The position numbers and the translations under genes are program-made. From DATBDN01 sp963715995 (GTDB lineage: Bacteria > Actinomycetota > Thermoleophilia > Solirubrobacterales > Thermoleophilaceae), in the NCBI GenBank assembly GCA_963715995.1, contig OY970283.1:248001-312000 (forward strand): a stretch of 64,000 nt of DNA. Reading direction: 5' to 3'. Of this stretch, positions 37,706-45,835 are shown piece after piece. The stretch's first letter is position 1, and each line of letters begins with the position of its first letter. A model generated the notes under the pieces. The model was not told the origin of the DNA. It saw only the letters and a program-made list of their open reading frames with translations, and ran no database searches.

Positions 37706-38290
37706 GTGGACAGCCGGCCGATCTTCTTCTACGACTTCAACTCGCCGTATGCCTGGCTTGCCGCCGAGCGCGTGAACCACGTGCTGCCGGTGCCGCCGGT
37801 CTGGCAGCCGGTCTCCTTCGGTCACATCCTCCAGGCGAGCGGGCGCGAGCCGTGGAGCTTCCACGAGCCGTCGAAGAGCGACGGCATCGCCGAGATCGAG
37901 CGCCGCGCGGCCGAGCGCGGGCTGCCGGCGCCGCGCTGGATCGACGGCTGGCCGGTCGAGACCTACTCGCTGCTGCCGCTGCGCGCGGCGGTGTTCGCGC
38001 AGCAGGCCGGGCGTGCCGTGAGCTTCTCGCTGGCGGCATTCCGCCAGTTCTTCGCCGCCGGGCGGACGCTGGCCGAGCTTGACAACGTCCTGATCGCGGC
38101 CGCGGCGTCCGAGCTGCACCCGCGGGCGGTCACCAAGGGGATCGAGTCGCGCGGGGTCAAGGATGCCCTGCGGGAAGCCACCGACAGCGCCCTGGAGCTG
38201 GGCGTCGTGGGGGTGCCCACGGTCGCAATCGGCGATCAGCTCTTCTGGGGCGACGACCAGCTCGAGGCGGCAGCCGCCGCGCTCGCATAA
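37706..38290 (+). CDS. DsbA-fold 2-hydroxychromene-2-carboxylate isomerase-like protein
   Basis: 194 residues, GTG at 37706. It opens with IFFYDFNSPYAWLAAERV, the kappa-GST/HCCA isomerase motif with catalytic Ser (SPYAW), and ends VVGVPTVAIGDQLFWGDDQL with the cis-Pro loop and the typical WGxDQL. It may use glutathione or mycothiol-like thiols; aromatic degradation genes are not adjacent, so the native substrate is unknown. Confidence 0.87.
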   Translation: MDSRPIFFYDFNSPYAWLAAERVNHVLPVPPVWQPVSFGHILQASGREPWSFHEPSKSDGIAEIERRAAERGLPAPRWIDGWPVETYSLLPLRAAVFAQQAGRAVSFSLAAFRQFFAAGRTLAELDNVLIAAAASELHPRAVTKGIESRGVKDALREATDSALELGVVGVPTVAIGDQLFWGDDQLEAAAAALA

Positions 38291-38300
38291 TTTGACGGCA

Positions 38301-38486
38301 ATGATGAGCGGCGGCTGGAAGCCCGAGTACACGCTGGCGGTGATCCCGATCGGCTCGGCCGTGATCGTCTCCGCCCTGGTCGTGATGTTCGGCGGCTCCG
38401 ACAGCACCGGTCAGTGGGCCGCGATCATCGTCTTCTTCGTCTCGCTGCCGTTCGTGATCAGCCGCCTGCTCGACCGGGCGCGCTAG
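38301..38486 (+). CDS. two-helix small membrane protein
   Basis: 61 residues from ATG at 38301, preceded by a weak purine-rich stretch. Two hydrophobic helices (12-30 and 39-54) with a charged end (LLDRAR). No family recognised. It ends two bases before the E2-like gene start and probably shares its message. Confidence 0.65.
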   Translation: MMSGGWKPEYTLAVIPIGSAVIVSALVVMFGGSDSTGQWAAIIVFFVSLPFVISRLLDRAR

Positions 38487-38488
38487 CT

Positions 38489-39721
38489 GTGGCTACCGAG
38501 GTGGCCATGCCGCGGCTGTCCGAGTCGATGGAGGAGGGCACGATCCTCAAGTGGCTCGTCGAGGAGGGCGGCGAGGTGAAGAAGGGCGAGCCGCTGGTCG
38601 AGATCGAGACCGACAAGGCGAACTCCACCTACGACGCCGAGCTCGACGGGACGCTGGCCGAGCTGATCGCGAAGGAGGGCGACACGCTTGCCGTCGGCGA
38701 GCCGATCGCACGGATCGAGGAGGGCGCGGGTGGTGAGGACGAGGCGGACGACGAGGACGAGACCGAGGACGACAAGCCCGACGACGAGGACCACAAGCCC
38801 GACGACGAGGACGACGAGGGCAAGGACGAGGAGGACAACGACGCCGACGGGTCGGGAGGCGACGAGGACGAAGAGGCGAACGAGGGCGAGCCCGCAGTCT
38901 CCCCGGTCGCCAGGCGCGCTGCCGACGACCAGGGCGTCCCGGTCGAGGCGCTCGAGGGCTCGGGCCCGGGTGGGCGCGTCGTGAAGGCCGACGTCGAGGA
39001 GGCGGTCGAGGGCACGCAGCGCCGCGGCGGCGCGCGTGGAGAGACCGAGGTCGTCGAGCTGAACCGCCAGCAGGCGTCGGTGTCGCGGCGGATGGCCGAG
39101 TCGAAGGCGACGGCCCCGGACTACGTGCTGACGGCCGAGGTCGACATGACGCTCTGCGTTCAGCTGCACGAGCGCCTGCGCGGCCAGGCGGAGCATCCGC
39201 CCTCGTTCAACGACATGGTCGTGAAAGCCGCGGCGAACGCGCTGCGCGAGCACCCGCGCGTGAACGGGGCCTACCGCGACGGGCACTTCGAGCTCTACTC
39301 ACGCGTGAACGTGGGGATCGTCGTGGCCGGCAGGGATGCGCCGATCGTCCCGACGATCTTCGATGCGGACACGAAGGCACTCGGGCAGATCGCCCGCGAT
39401 GCGCACGAGCTGGCCGAGCGCGCGCGCCAGGGAGAAGTGACGCCGCCCGAGCTTGCCGGTGGCACGTTCACGGTCTCGAACCTGGGCATGTACGGGATCG
39501 ACGAGTTCACCGCCGTGATCAACCCGCCGCAGGCGGCGATCCTCACGGTCGGCGCCCTGAAGAAGCGGCCGCTGGTCGACGAGCACGGACGAGTCGTCGC
39601 GCGCGACACGCTGCGGCTGTCGCTCGTGTGCGATCAGCGGATCCTGTACGGGCCCGATGCCGCGGAGTTCCTGGCGAGCGTTCGCGAGACGCTCGAGCAG
39701 CCGCTCGCGCTTGCCCTTTAG
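38489..39721 (+). CDS. 2-oxo-acid dehydrogenase E2-like acyltransferase with altered active site
   Basis: 410 residues, GTG at 38489. Lipoyl domain (1-75) with the lipoyl lysine Lys43 in IETDKANST; a very acidic linker of Asp/Glu/Lys at about 80-145 instead of the usual Pro/Ala; a peripheral-subunit-binding domain (SPVARRAADDQGVPVEALEG); and a catalytic domain from about 190. The catalytic motif DHR-x2-DG is DQRILYG here: His is Gln383 and Asp is Tyr387. Acetyl transfer by the classical mechanism looks impaired. The second E2 in this window keeps both residues. The only E3 gene lies 5 kb upstream; E1 genes are not adjacent. Confidence 0.88.
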   Translation: MATEVAMPRLSESMEEGTILKWLVEEGGEVKKGEPLVEIETDKANSTYDAELDGTLAELIAKEGDTLAVGEPIARIEEGAGGEDEADDEDETEDDKPDDEDHKPDDEDDEGKDEEDNDADGSGGDEDEEANEGEPAVSPVARRAADDQGVPVEALEGSGPGGRVVKADVEEAVEGTQRRGGARGETEVVELNRQQASVSRRMAESKATAPDYVLTAEVDMTLCVQLHERLRGQAEHPPSFNDMVVKAAANALREHPRVNGAYRDGHFELYSRVNVGIVVAGRDAPIVPTIFDADTKALGQIARDAHELAERARQGEVTPPELAGGTFTVSNLGMYGIDEFTAVINPPQAAILTVGALKKRPLVDEHGRVVARDTLRLSLVCDQRILYGPDAAEFLASVRETLEQPLALAL

Positions 39722-39733
39722 CCTGTCGCCTGG

Positions 39734-40297
39734 ATGCGGCTGAGGCGCAAGCACAACGACGAAGCGGACGAAGCCGAGGCGGCGCGCATCGCGATGTACG
39801 ACGACGTGACCGGCCTTGCGAGCCGCTTTCTGTTCTTCGACCGGCTCGGGCTCGCGCTCGCGCGCACCGAGCGCCGCAACTCGTCTGCCGCGGTGCTGCT
39901 GCTCGACCTCGACGGCTTCGCGAAGCTGGTCGACCGCGCCGGTGACGCCACCGCCGACGAGGCGCTGCGGGAGGTCTCGGAGCGGCTGATGACGGTGATC
40001 CGCCCCGGCGACAGCGCGGCGCGTGTGGGCGACGGCCAGTTCGCGGTGCTCTGCGAGGAGATCGAGGGCGAGCTCGACGCCGTCTCGATCGCCGAGCGCC
40101 TGGCGGCCGCGCTGGCGTTCCCGTTCGAGCTCGAGGAGGCGCAGGTGCACCTGTCGGCGAGCGTCGGGATCGCGATGGCCGGCGGACGCGATGCGGATGC
40201 CGAGGCGCTGATCCGCGGCGCCGGCGCGGCTATGCGCAGCGCGCGCGAGCACGGCGGCGCGCGCTTCGAGGTGTTCCGCCCGCCGGCTGAGGCTTAG
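39734..40297 (+). CDS. degenerate GGDEF-domain protein
   Basis: 187 residues, ATG at 39734. A short basic/acidic N-terminus leads straight into a GGDEF fold: DDVTGLASRFLFFDRL (substrate helix), VLLLDLDGFAKL (metal Asp), then VGDGQF at 98-103 where active enzymes have GGDEF, and LSASVGIAM. The signature loss predicts no cyclic-di-GMP synthesis; it may bind GTP or act as a scaffold. No sensor or membrane segment. Convergent with ferritin, overlapping by four bases. Confidence 0.85.
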   Translation: MRLRRKHNDEADEAEAARIAMYDDVTGLASRFLFFDRLGLALARTERRNSSAAVLLLDLDGFAKLVDRAGDATADEALREVSERLMTVIRPGDSAARVGDGQFAVLCEEIEGELDAVSIAERLAAALAFPFELEEAQVHLSASVGIAMAGGRDADAEALIRGAGAAMRSAREHGGARFEVFRPPAEA

Positions 40298-40827
40298 AGC
40301 GCGCCGCCCGCGGCCTTCGGCGCGAGCAGGTCGGCCTTCTCTGCGTCGAACGACTCACGCACGATGAAGTCCTCGAGGCGCGACGGGTTCTCGCGCTCGC
40401 GCTCGGCCACCTGAAGCAGGCTGGTCATCTTCGCGACCTCCTCGACCTGTTCCTTGAGGAACCAGATCAGGAACTGCTCGCTGAGGTAGTCCTTCTCGTC
40501 GCGAGCGGTCTGCGAGAGCGCCTCGATCTGATCGCTGACGCGCTTCTCCTGCTCGAGCGACAGCGCGATCGGCTCCACGACGTCGGGGAAGTCCGTGCGC
40601 GGGGCCTCAACGCCGGGAATGGTCACCCGCGCGTCGCGGTCGAGCAGGTACTGCACCAGCATCAGCGCATGGTTGCGCTCCTCGAGCCCCTGCTTGAAGA
40701 ACAGGTTCGCGAGCCGCGGCAGCGTGAGGCTGTCGTAGTGAACCGCGACGGCGATGTACTGCTGCTCGGCAGCGAACTCGTGGGCGATCTGCTCGTTGAT
40801 CTGCTCGATCAGTGCTTGAGAGGGCAT
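40294..40827 (-). CDS. ferritin
   Basis: 177 residues, ATG at 40827. Four-helix bundle with ferroxidase residues in EQINEQIAHEFAAEQQYIA, FFKQGLEERNHALMLVQYL and LIWFLKEQVEEVAKM. Closest to the non-haem ferritin (Ftn/BfrB) group; no haem-binding Met is apparent. Stores iron and detoxifies ferrous ions in the cytoplasm. The C-terminal 25 residues are an extension. The open frame further upstream is unrelated. Confidence 0.93.
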   Translation of the reverse strand: MPSQALIEQINEQIAHEFAAEQQYIAVAVHYDSLTLPRLANLFFKQGLEERNHALMLVQYLLDRDARVTIPGVEAPRTDFPDVVEPIALSLEQEKRVSDQIEALSQTARDEKDYLSEQFLIWFLKEQVEEVAKMTSLLQVAERERENPSRLEDFIVRESFDAEKADLLAPKAAGGAL

Positions 40828-40843
40828 GGCAGCGAGCGTACTT

Positions 40844-40866
40844 AAGATGGGGCCTGGCCCCGTCTT
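40844..40866. repeat. stop-codon-associated palindrome, copy 1
   Basis: AAGA-T-GGGGCC-T-GGCCCC-G-TCTT. Read on the minus strand, the enolase-superfamily gene's TAA (40866-40868) is followed by AG and then ACGGGGCCAGGCCCC. On the plus strand the left edge reads TTAAGA, again a stop triplet two bases before the stem. Same family as copies near 54377, 56101 and 56139. It separates the enolase-like and ferritin genes. Confidence 0.88.
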
Positions 40867-41921
40867 TAGGTTCCCCAGCGGAAGCCCGTCGCGTCGATCT
40901 GCGGCTCCAGCGGCGAGGCCGGCAGGTCGTCCGGGGGCTCCTGGCTGTTGTAGCCCGCCGGGGCCACGTCGTTCGGCGTCTCCGGGTGGAAGAGGGATGC
41001 CAGGTACTGGATGTGGCCGCGGCCGACGCCGAGCTCGTACTGGCCGCCGCCGTATGCGCGGATGCCGCGTTCGTCGCAGTAGTCGTACGCGCCGAACAGC
41101 TCTGGCAGCCCGCCGAAGCGCGACGGCTTGATGTTGACCATCTTCGGCGCGAATGGCAGCGCTTCGATGTCGTCGATCGAGTGGATCGGTGCGTCCCACG
41201 TGATGCGGTCGCGGTAGGGCTCGAGCACGGGATCGGTCTCGTCGGTGAGCGCGGGGTCTTCGAGCCACGCGTCCGGGAAGGTCTCGGCGAGCGTGCGGTA
41301 GAGCGCCGGGTCCGGCGGGTTGTCCACGACCGTGCCCTTGTACTGGCCCTTCAGGTCCAGCGAGTCGACCACGCCAAGCTCGCGTAGCTCCTCGATCAGC
41401 GCGTCGCTCCACTCCGGCGTCGGGTCGAGCTTGAAGCGCAGCGTCGGGTACTTCGCGAGGAAGCGACGCAGCTTCGCGGTGGTTGGTGGGTCGTCCGGCA
41501 AGCGTGAGGACATGACGAAGTTGACCGGGCGTGGCTCACGGCCGACGACATCGGCGAGCGGGCGTCCAGCTTGCCGAAGCGCCAGGTCGAGCGCCGCTGA
41601 CTCGTACGCCCAGCGGCGGTAGAGCGCCGAGACCTCGCGCACCGGCGGCGAGGGCCAGAGATCGAGGGAGTCGATGTGCTCACGGAAGCTGCGCAGCGTC
41701 CACGTGCCCGCCAGGGGCAGGTTCGCGCCGGTGTCCTGGAGCGCGACGTGGTCGAGCGCGTCGTAGGTCACGTCCTCGCCGAGTCCCTCGTGGCCGCCAC
41801 CACGCAGGTGGAAGGTGGTGGTCATGCGCGTGAACTCGGGACCGACCTGAAGCTCGCGGCCCTCGAGCGTGTAGTCCTCGATCGTCAGCGGCAGGTCGGC
41901 GATCAGGTCGTAGGAGGCCAC
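40866..41921 (-). CDS. enolase-superfamily (mandelate racemase/muconate cycloisomerase-like) enzyme
   Basis: 351 residues, ATG at 41921. The capping domain is followed by a barrel with LRFKLDPTPEW (Lys-x-Asp), VVDSLDLKGQY (Asp), AWLEDPAL (Glu) and ITWDAPIHS (Asp) at successive strand ends, the metal and base positions of the superfamily, then MVNIKPSRFGGLPELFGAYD and GGQYELGVGRGHIQYLAS. It probably abstracts a proton alpha to a carboxylate; the substrate is unknown. The stop lies in a palindromic repeat. Divergent from ald by 24 bases. Confidence 0.82.
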   Translation of the reverse strand: MASYDLIADLPLTIEDYTLEGRELQVGPEFTRMTTTFHLRGGGHEGLGEDVTYDALDHVALQDTGANLPLAGTWTLRSFREHIDSLDLWPSPPVREVSALYRRWAYESAALDLALRQAGRPLADVVGREPRPVNFVMSSRLPDDPPTTAKLRRFLAKYPTLRFKLDPTPEWSDALIEELRELGVVDSLDLKGQYKGTVVDNPPDPALYRTLAETFPDAWLEDPALTDETDPVLEPYRDRITWDAPIHSIDDIEALPFAPKMVNIKPSRFGGLPELFGAYDYCDERGIRAYGGGQYELGVGRGHIQYLASLFHPETPNDVAPAGYNSQEPPDDLPASPLEPQIDATGFRWGT

Positions 41922-41945
41922 GAGCTTTGGTCTACCTTACGCACC

Positions 41946-43073
41946 ATGCGAGTCGGGGTTCCCACAGAGATCAAGAGCGACGAATACCGCGTCTCGCTCA
42001 CGCCGGCCGGCGTGCGCGAACTGGCCGAGCGCGGCCACGAGGTGTTCATCCAGGCCGGTGCCGGCGAAGGAAGCGCGATCAAGGACCCCGACTACGAGGC
42101 GCAGGGCGCGCAGATCGTGCCCGACGCGCAGGCCGTCTTCGACGCCGCCGAGCTGATCCTCGGCGTGAAGGAGCCGCAGGCCGAGGAGGTCGAGAAGCTC
42201 CGTCCCGAGCACACGCTCTTCACCTACCTCCACCTGGCGCCCGCGCCTGAGCTCACGCAGTCGCTGTGCGACAGCGGTGCCACCTGCATCGCGTACGAGA
42301 CCGTCGAGGACACCCACGGGCGGCTGCCGCTGCTCGCGCCGATGAGCGAGGTGGCCGGGAAGATCGCCACGCAGGCGGGCGCGTTCTTCCTCGAGAAGCC
42401 GCTCGGGGGCCGCGGCATCCTGCTCGGCGGTGTGCCCGGCGTCGCCTCCGCGACCGTGCTGATCATCGGCGGCGGCGCGGTCGGCCTGAACGCCGCCTTC
42501 ATCGCCATCGGCATGGAGGCCGACGTGTTCGTCTTCGACCGCTCGATCGACCGCCTGCGCGAGATCGACATCGCGCTGGCGGGGCGCGCCTCGACCGTCT
42601 ACTCGTCGACCCTCGCGGTCGAAGAGATGCTGCCGCAGGCGGACCTCGTGATCGGCGCCGTGCTGGTGCATGGCGCACGCGCGCCGCACGTGATCACGCG
42701 CGAGCAGCTCGGCCTGATGAAGGAGCGGGCGGTGCTCGTGGACGTCTCGATCGACCAGGGCGGCTGCTTCGAGACATCGCGCCCGACCACCCACAGCGAC
42801 CCTGTCTACGAGGTCGACGGCATCACCCACTACTGCGTGACCAACATGCCGGGCGCCGTGCCGATCACCTCGACCTACGCGCTCACGAACGCGACGCTTC
42901 CCTACGTGCTGGCCCTCGCCGGCAAGGGCGTGCGCGAGGCCGTGGACGACGACGCCGGCCTGCGCATGGGCGTGAACGTGGCGGGCGGCGCCGTGACGCA
43001 CCCCGCCGTCGCCGAAGGAGTGGGCGCGACCTTCACGCCGCTCGAAGAGGCATGGCCCGCTACCACTTCCTGA
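41946..43073 (+). CDS. ald: alanine dehydrogenase
   Basis: 375 residues, ATG at 41946. MRVGVPTEIKSDEYRVSLTP, ILGVKEPQ (substrate Lys), LFTYLHLA (catalytic His), then NAD fold VLIIGGGAVGLNAAFIAIGM and NMPGAVPITSTYALTNATLPY. Interconverts L-alanine and pyruvate with NAD. Overlaps the following SRPBCC gene by 22 bases. Confidence 0.95.
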   Translation: MRVGVPTEIKSDEYRVSLTPAGVRELAERGHEVFIQAGAGEGSAIKDPDYEAQGAQIVPDAQAVFDAAELILGVKEPQAEEVEKLRPEHTLFTYLHLAPAPELTQSLCDSGATCIAYETVEDTHGRLPLLAPMSEVAGKIATQAGAFFLEKPLGGRGILLGGVPGVASATVLIIGGGAVGLNAAFIAIGMEADVFVFDRSIDRLREIDIALAGRASTVYSSTLAVEEMLPQADLVIGAVLVHGARAPHVITREQLGLMKERAVLVDVSIDQGGCFETSRPTTHSDPVYEVDGITHYCVTNMPGAVPITSTYALTNATLPYVLALAGKGVREAVDDDAGLRMGVNVAGGAVTHPAVAEGVGATFTPLEEAWPATTS

Positions 43074-43531
43074 CGACCTGGGCGTTCGGCGCCCCGGCCA
43101 GCGTCGAGCAGGTCTTCACTGCATTGCACGACGCAGAGGCGTACCCGAGTTGGTGGCGTGGAGTTCAAGCGGTGGAGCGGCAGGAGCCCGGCGACGCCGA
43201 CGGTGTCGGCGCGCTCGATCGCTACGTGTGGAAGAGCAAGCTTCCCTACGAGCTCGAGTTCCAGTCGCGCGTGGTGCGCGTCGAGCGTCCCCGGCTGATC
43301 GAGGGCCACGCCTTCGGCGAGCTCGAGGGCGTGGGCCGCTGGCGCGTCTGGGAGAACCCGGACGGCGTCTGCGTGACCTACGAGTGGGACGTGGGGACCA
43401 CGCGCGCATGGATGAACGCTCTGGCACCTCTGGCGAGGCCCGTGTTCGCCTGGAACCACGACTACGTGATGCGGAACGGCGGCGAGGGCCTCGCGCAGCT
43501 GCTTGGCGCGCCGCTCCTCCTGAGCGACTGA
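43052..43531 (+). CDS. SRPBCC-fold protein
   Basis: 159 residues, ATG at 43052. Helix-grip fold: YHFLTTWAFGAPASVEQVFT, YPSWWRGVQAVERQEPG, LPYELEFQSRVVRVERPRLI, EGVGRWRVWENPDGVCVTYE. Members bind hydrophobic ligands or lipids (START/polyketide cyclase type). It lies between ald and a diacylglycerol-type glycosyltransferase, so a lipid ligand is possible but speculative. Confidence 0.85.
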   Translation: MARYHFLTTWAFGAPASVEQVFTALHDAEAYPSWWRGVQAVERQEPGDADGVGALDRYVWKSKLPYELEFQSRVVRVERPRLIEGHAFGELEGVGRWRVWENPDGVCVTYEWDVGTTRAWMNALAPLARPVFAWNHDYVMRNGGEGLAQLLGAPLLLSD

Positions 43532-44622
43532 AGCCGCCGCCGCGCATCCTGATCCTCTCCGCCGCGATCGGCGAGGGGCACGACCTTCCGGCGCGGATGA
43601 TCCGCGACGGGATCCTCGCCGCACGGTCCGATGCCGTCGTCGAGATCCGCGATGCGGTTGCCGAGGCCGGCGGGCTGGTCGAGCGCATGATCAGCCAGGA
43701 CGCGACCGTGCAGAAGCGCTGGCTCTACTGGGTCTTCGACGTCGAGTACTGGCTTCTGTTCCGCTTCGCGCCCGTCCGCGCGCTGATCACGCGGATCGGC
43801 ACCCGCGTGGCGCGGCCAACCGTCATGCGGCTGATCGACGAGGTGCAGCCGGACGTGGTCGTCTCGACCTGGCCGGGCACGACCGAGGTGCTCGGACGGC
43901 TGCGCGGCCGCGGTGTGGTCAGCGTGCCGGTGGTCTCGGCGATCACCGACCTGTCCGCGCTGCGGTTGTGGGCCCAGGCCAGTGTCGACCTGCACCTGAC
44001 GACCCACGAGGAGTCTGCCGAGGAGGTGCGCCGGATCGCTCCGCGCGCGCGGATCGTCTGCGCGCGCGGGATGACGGCGCCGGCGTTCGAGCGGCCGGTC
44101 GGCCAGGCCGAGGCGCGGGCTGCGCTCGAGCTCCCCACCGTCGGCGGGGTCGTGATCGTCTCCGGCGGCGGCTGGGGCATCGGCGACATGGAGGGCGCGA
44201 TCGCCACCACGCTCGGGCTGCGCGAGGTCGCGGCCGTCGTGGTGCTCTGCGGCCGCAGCGACGCGCTGAAGGCTCGCCTCGGGGCGCGCTTCGGCGGCGA
44301 GGAGCGCGTGCAGCTGTGGGGCTTCACGGAGCGCATGAGCGAGCTGATGGGCGCCGCCGATGCACTCGTGCACTCGACCGCCGGCCTGACCGTGCTCGAG
44401 GCCTGGATCCGCGGCTGCCGGCCGATCTCCTACGGCTGGGGCGTGGCACACATCCGGCTGAACAACCGCGCCTTCGAGCGCTTCGGGATCGCCGAGGTCG
44501 CGCCCGGTCTGCGCGCGCTGCGTCCCGCTCTCGAGCGGGCTCTCGCGGCACCGCGACAGCCGCACCCGGAGTACGGGGAGCGCCCGAGCGCAGCGGAGGC
44601 GATCCTGGCGCTCGTGGAGTGA
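43528..44622 (+). CDS. GT28/MGDG-synthase-like glycosyltransferase
   Basis: About 364 residues. ILILSAAIGEGHDLPARM contains the GEGH motif of monogalactosyl-diacylglycerol synthase N-domains. It then has VQPDVVVSTWPGTTEVLGRL, VVIVSGGGWGIGDMEGAI and STAGLTVLEAWIRGCRPISY, the nucleotide-sugar loop. It likely glycosylates diacylglycerol or a related lipid at the membrane. No ATG/GTG/TTG lies close upstream in frame; CTG at 43528, inside a CTGA overlap with the SRPBCC stop, is the best position. The alternative is an indel near the start. Confidence 0.85.
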   Translation: MKPPPRILILSAAIGEGHDLPARMIRDGILAARSDAVVEIRDAVAEAGGLVERMISQDATVQKRWLYWVFDVEYWLLFRFAPVRALITRIGTRVARPTVMRLIDEVQPDVVVSTWPGTTEVLGRLRGRGVVSVPVVSAITDLSALRLWAQASVDLHLTTHEESAEEVRRIAPRARIVCARGMTAPAFERPVGQAEARAALELPTVGGVVIVSGGGWGIGDMEGAIATTLGLREVAAVVVLCGRSDALKARLGARFGGEERVQLWGFTERMSELMGAADALVHSTAGLTVLEAWIRGCRPISYGWGVAHIRLNNRAFERFGIAEVAPGLRALRPALERALAAPRQPHPEYGERPSAAEAILALVE

Positions 44623-44623
44623 C

Positions 44624-44715
44624 GCGCCGGGCCCCGCGGACTGTGAGGGCGCACCCGGCCCCGCCCCGAGCGCCGGGCCCCGCGGGCTGTGGGGGCCCAC
44701 CCGGCCCCGCCCCGA
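44624..44715. repeat. 46-bp tandem duplication
   Basis: GCGCCGGGCCCCGCGG begins each unit (44624 and 44670) and CACCCGGCCCCGCCCCGAGC ends each. The units differ at only a few positions. Downstream of the glycosyltransferase stop. Confidence 0.85.
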
Positions 44716-44736
44716 GCACCCTCCACCGGGGAAGCT

Positions 44737-44775
44737 GTGCGACATAAACCACCGCATAGGTGGTCTATGTCGCAC
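44737..44775. repeat. 39-bp palindrome of dispersed element, copy C
   Basis: Left arm GTGCGACATAAACCACC (44737-44753), loop GCATA, right arm GGTGGTCTATGTCGCAC (44759-44775). It differs from the palindrome at 2624-2662 by one arm base and the loop. Confidence 0.9.
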
Positions 44776-44819
44776 AGCCGGCCAAAGGGAGCGCCCCGCG
44801 GGCCGCGCAAGCGCCACGT

Positions 44820-44895
44820 CAGCCACCCCGTTTGGCCGAGGCAGTTGCGCCCCGCAACACCGGAGCGAGCAGGCAGAGACCCCAGACGCGCAGCG
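44820..44895 (+). repeat. dispersed element core and 3' flank, copy C
   Basis: CAGCCACCCCGTTTGGCCGA then GGCAGTTGCGCCCCGCA, with a GAGCGAGCAGGCAGAGAC flank. Aligns to 2766-2796, 27764-27850 and the inverted 2547-2577. Distance from palindrome to core is 44 bases, against 46 on the left side of copy A. Confidence 0.8.
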
Positions 44896-44896
44896 T

Positions 44897-45757
44897 CTAC
44901 GTCGCTGAGAAGGCGGCTACGGCCGGTGAGCGCGTCAGCACCACCGCGCTGACTGCGATCGCGGCCACCGCCATCACGATCACGCCGCCCGAGAGCGGCG
45001 TGTGCGCCCAGCTCTCACCGGACACGAGCGGCGCCAGCAGCACCGGCACCGACACCTGTACGACGAACACGTTCGGGCCGACGTGCGTGGCGGCACGCAC
45101 CTGCAGCGCCGACATCTCGATCAGCAGCCCGGCGAGGCCGAGCAGTCCCGTCAGCCCCGCCCACAGCAGCACGCCGGTGAGGACGTGCGTGCGCAGGTCG
45201 TCGACGAGCAGCTTGCTGGACACGCCGGTGAACGCGTACGCGGCGCCGGCCGCGAACGGCAGCAGCGCTGAGGCCACACGTAGCCGCAGCCGCGGTGCTG
45301 CGAGCGGCACGAGCCCCAGCAGCCCGAGCGGCACGAGCCCCAGCGCGATGCGCGCGGCATCGGCGTGGTGGTCGGTCTCGGCCGGCGCCGCCCAGGCGAG
45401 CACGGCCACCGCCGCGACCACGCCGGCCACCGCCAGCATCTCGGTGCGCCCCACGCGCTCGCCGAGCACGCGATGGCCGAGGTAGAGCAGCAGCACGAGC
45501 CCGAACGCCAGTGTGGGCTGGACGAGCGACAGAGGCGCCAGCCCGAGCGCGAGCAGGTGGAACGGCCAGCCGGCGATCGCCAGGCCGGTCGCCGCGAGCC
45601 AGCGCCGGCGGCGCAGCAGCCGGCCGATCAGCGCCGGGCGCAGGCGATGCTCGGCCGGCACCTCGCGCGCATCGAGTGCCTGGAGCGCCAGGCCACCGTC
45701 GAAGCACGCCGCGGCGGCCGCGGCCGAGGCGATGCCGCCGATCGCGGCGAGGCTCAC
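44897..45757 (-). CDS. EamA-like multidrug/metabolite transporter
   Basis: 286 residues, GTG at 45757. About nine hydrophobic helices: AGWPFHLLALGLAPLSLVQP, TLAFGLVLLLYLGHRVLGER, and a second half with YAFTGVSSKLLVDDLRTHVL. The LSLVQP and ALGERV-type segments fit the DMT superfamily (NIPA/EamA side). Substrate unknown. Divergent from the NodB gene over a 78-base intergenic with interleaved dyads. Confidence 0.78.
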   Translation of the reverse strand: MSLAAIGGIASAAAAAACFDGGLALQALDAREVPAEHRLRPALIGRLLRRRRWLAATGLAIAGWPFHLLALGLAPLSLVQPTLAFGLVLLLYLGHRVLGERVGRTEMLAVAGVVAAVAVLAWAAPAETDHHADAARIALGLVPLGLLGLVPLAAPRLRLRVASALLPFAAGAAYAFTGVSSKLLVDDLRTHVLTGVLLWAGLTGLLGLAGLLIEMSALQVRAATHVGPNVFVVQVSVPVLLAPLVSGESWAHTPLSGGVIVMAVAAIAVSAVVLTRSPAVAAFSAT

Positions 45758-45761
45758 AGGT

Positions 45762-45804
45762 CACACCATCGACATTCACGACGGTGTGCGTCCCAGATGT
45801 CGAT
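45762..45804. promoter_or_regulatory. two interleaved inverted repeats between divergent genes
   Basis: CACACC (45762-45767) matches GGTGTG (45783-45788), and ATCGACAT (45768-45775) matches ATGTCGAT (45797-45804). The pairs interlock, so they could be overlapping operators for the divergent promoters or an H-type pseudoknot in a leader. Confidence 0.5.
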
Positions 45805-45835
45805 CGCGTGGGTTCGGCTGCGCGATGATGGGGCG

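Larger units (their letters stand above)
44623..44896. other. repeat island C, non-coding
   Basis: 274 bases between convergent genes. A 46-bp tandem duplication (44624-44669, 44670-44715) is followed by a 39-bp palindrome (44737-44775), a variable segment, and the dispersed core plus 3' flank (44820-44895). No gene is supported. Confidence 0.85.
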
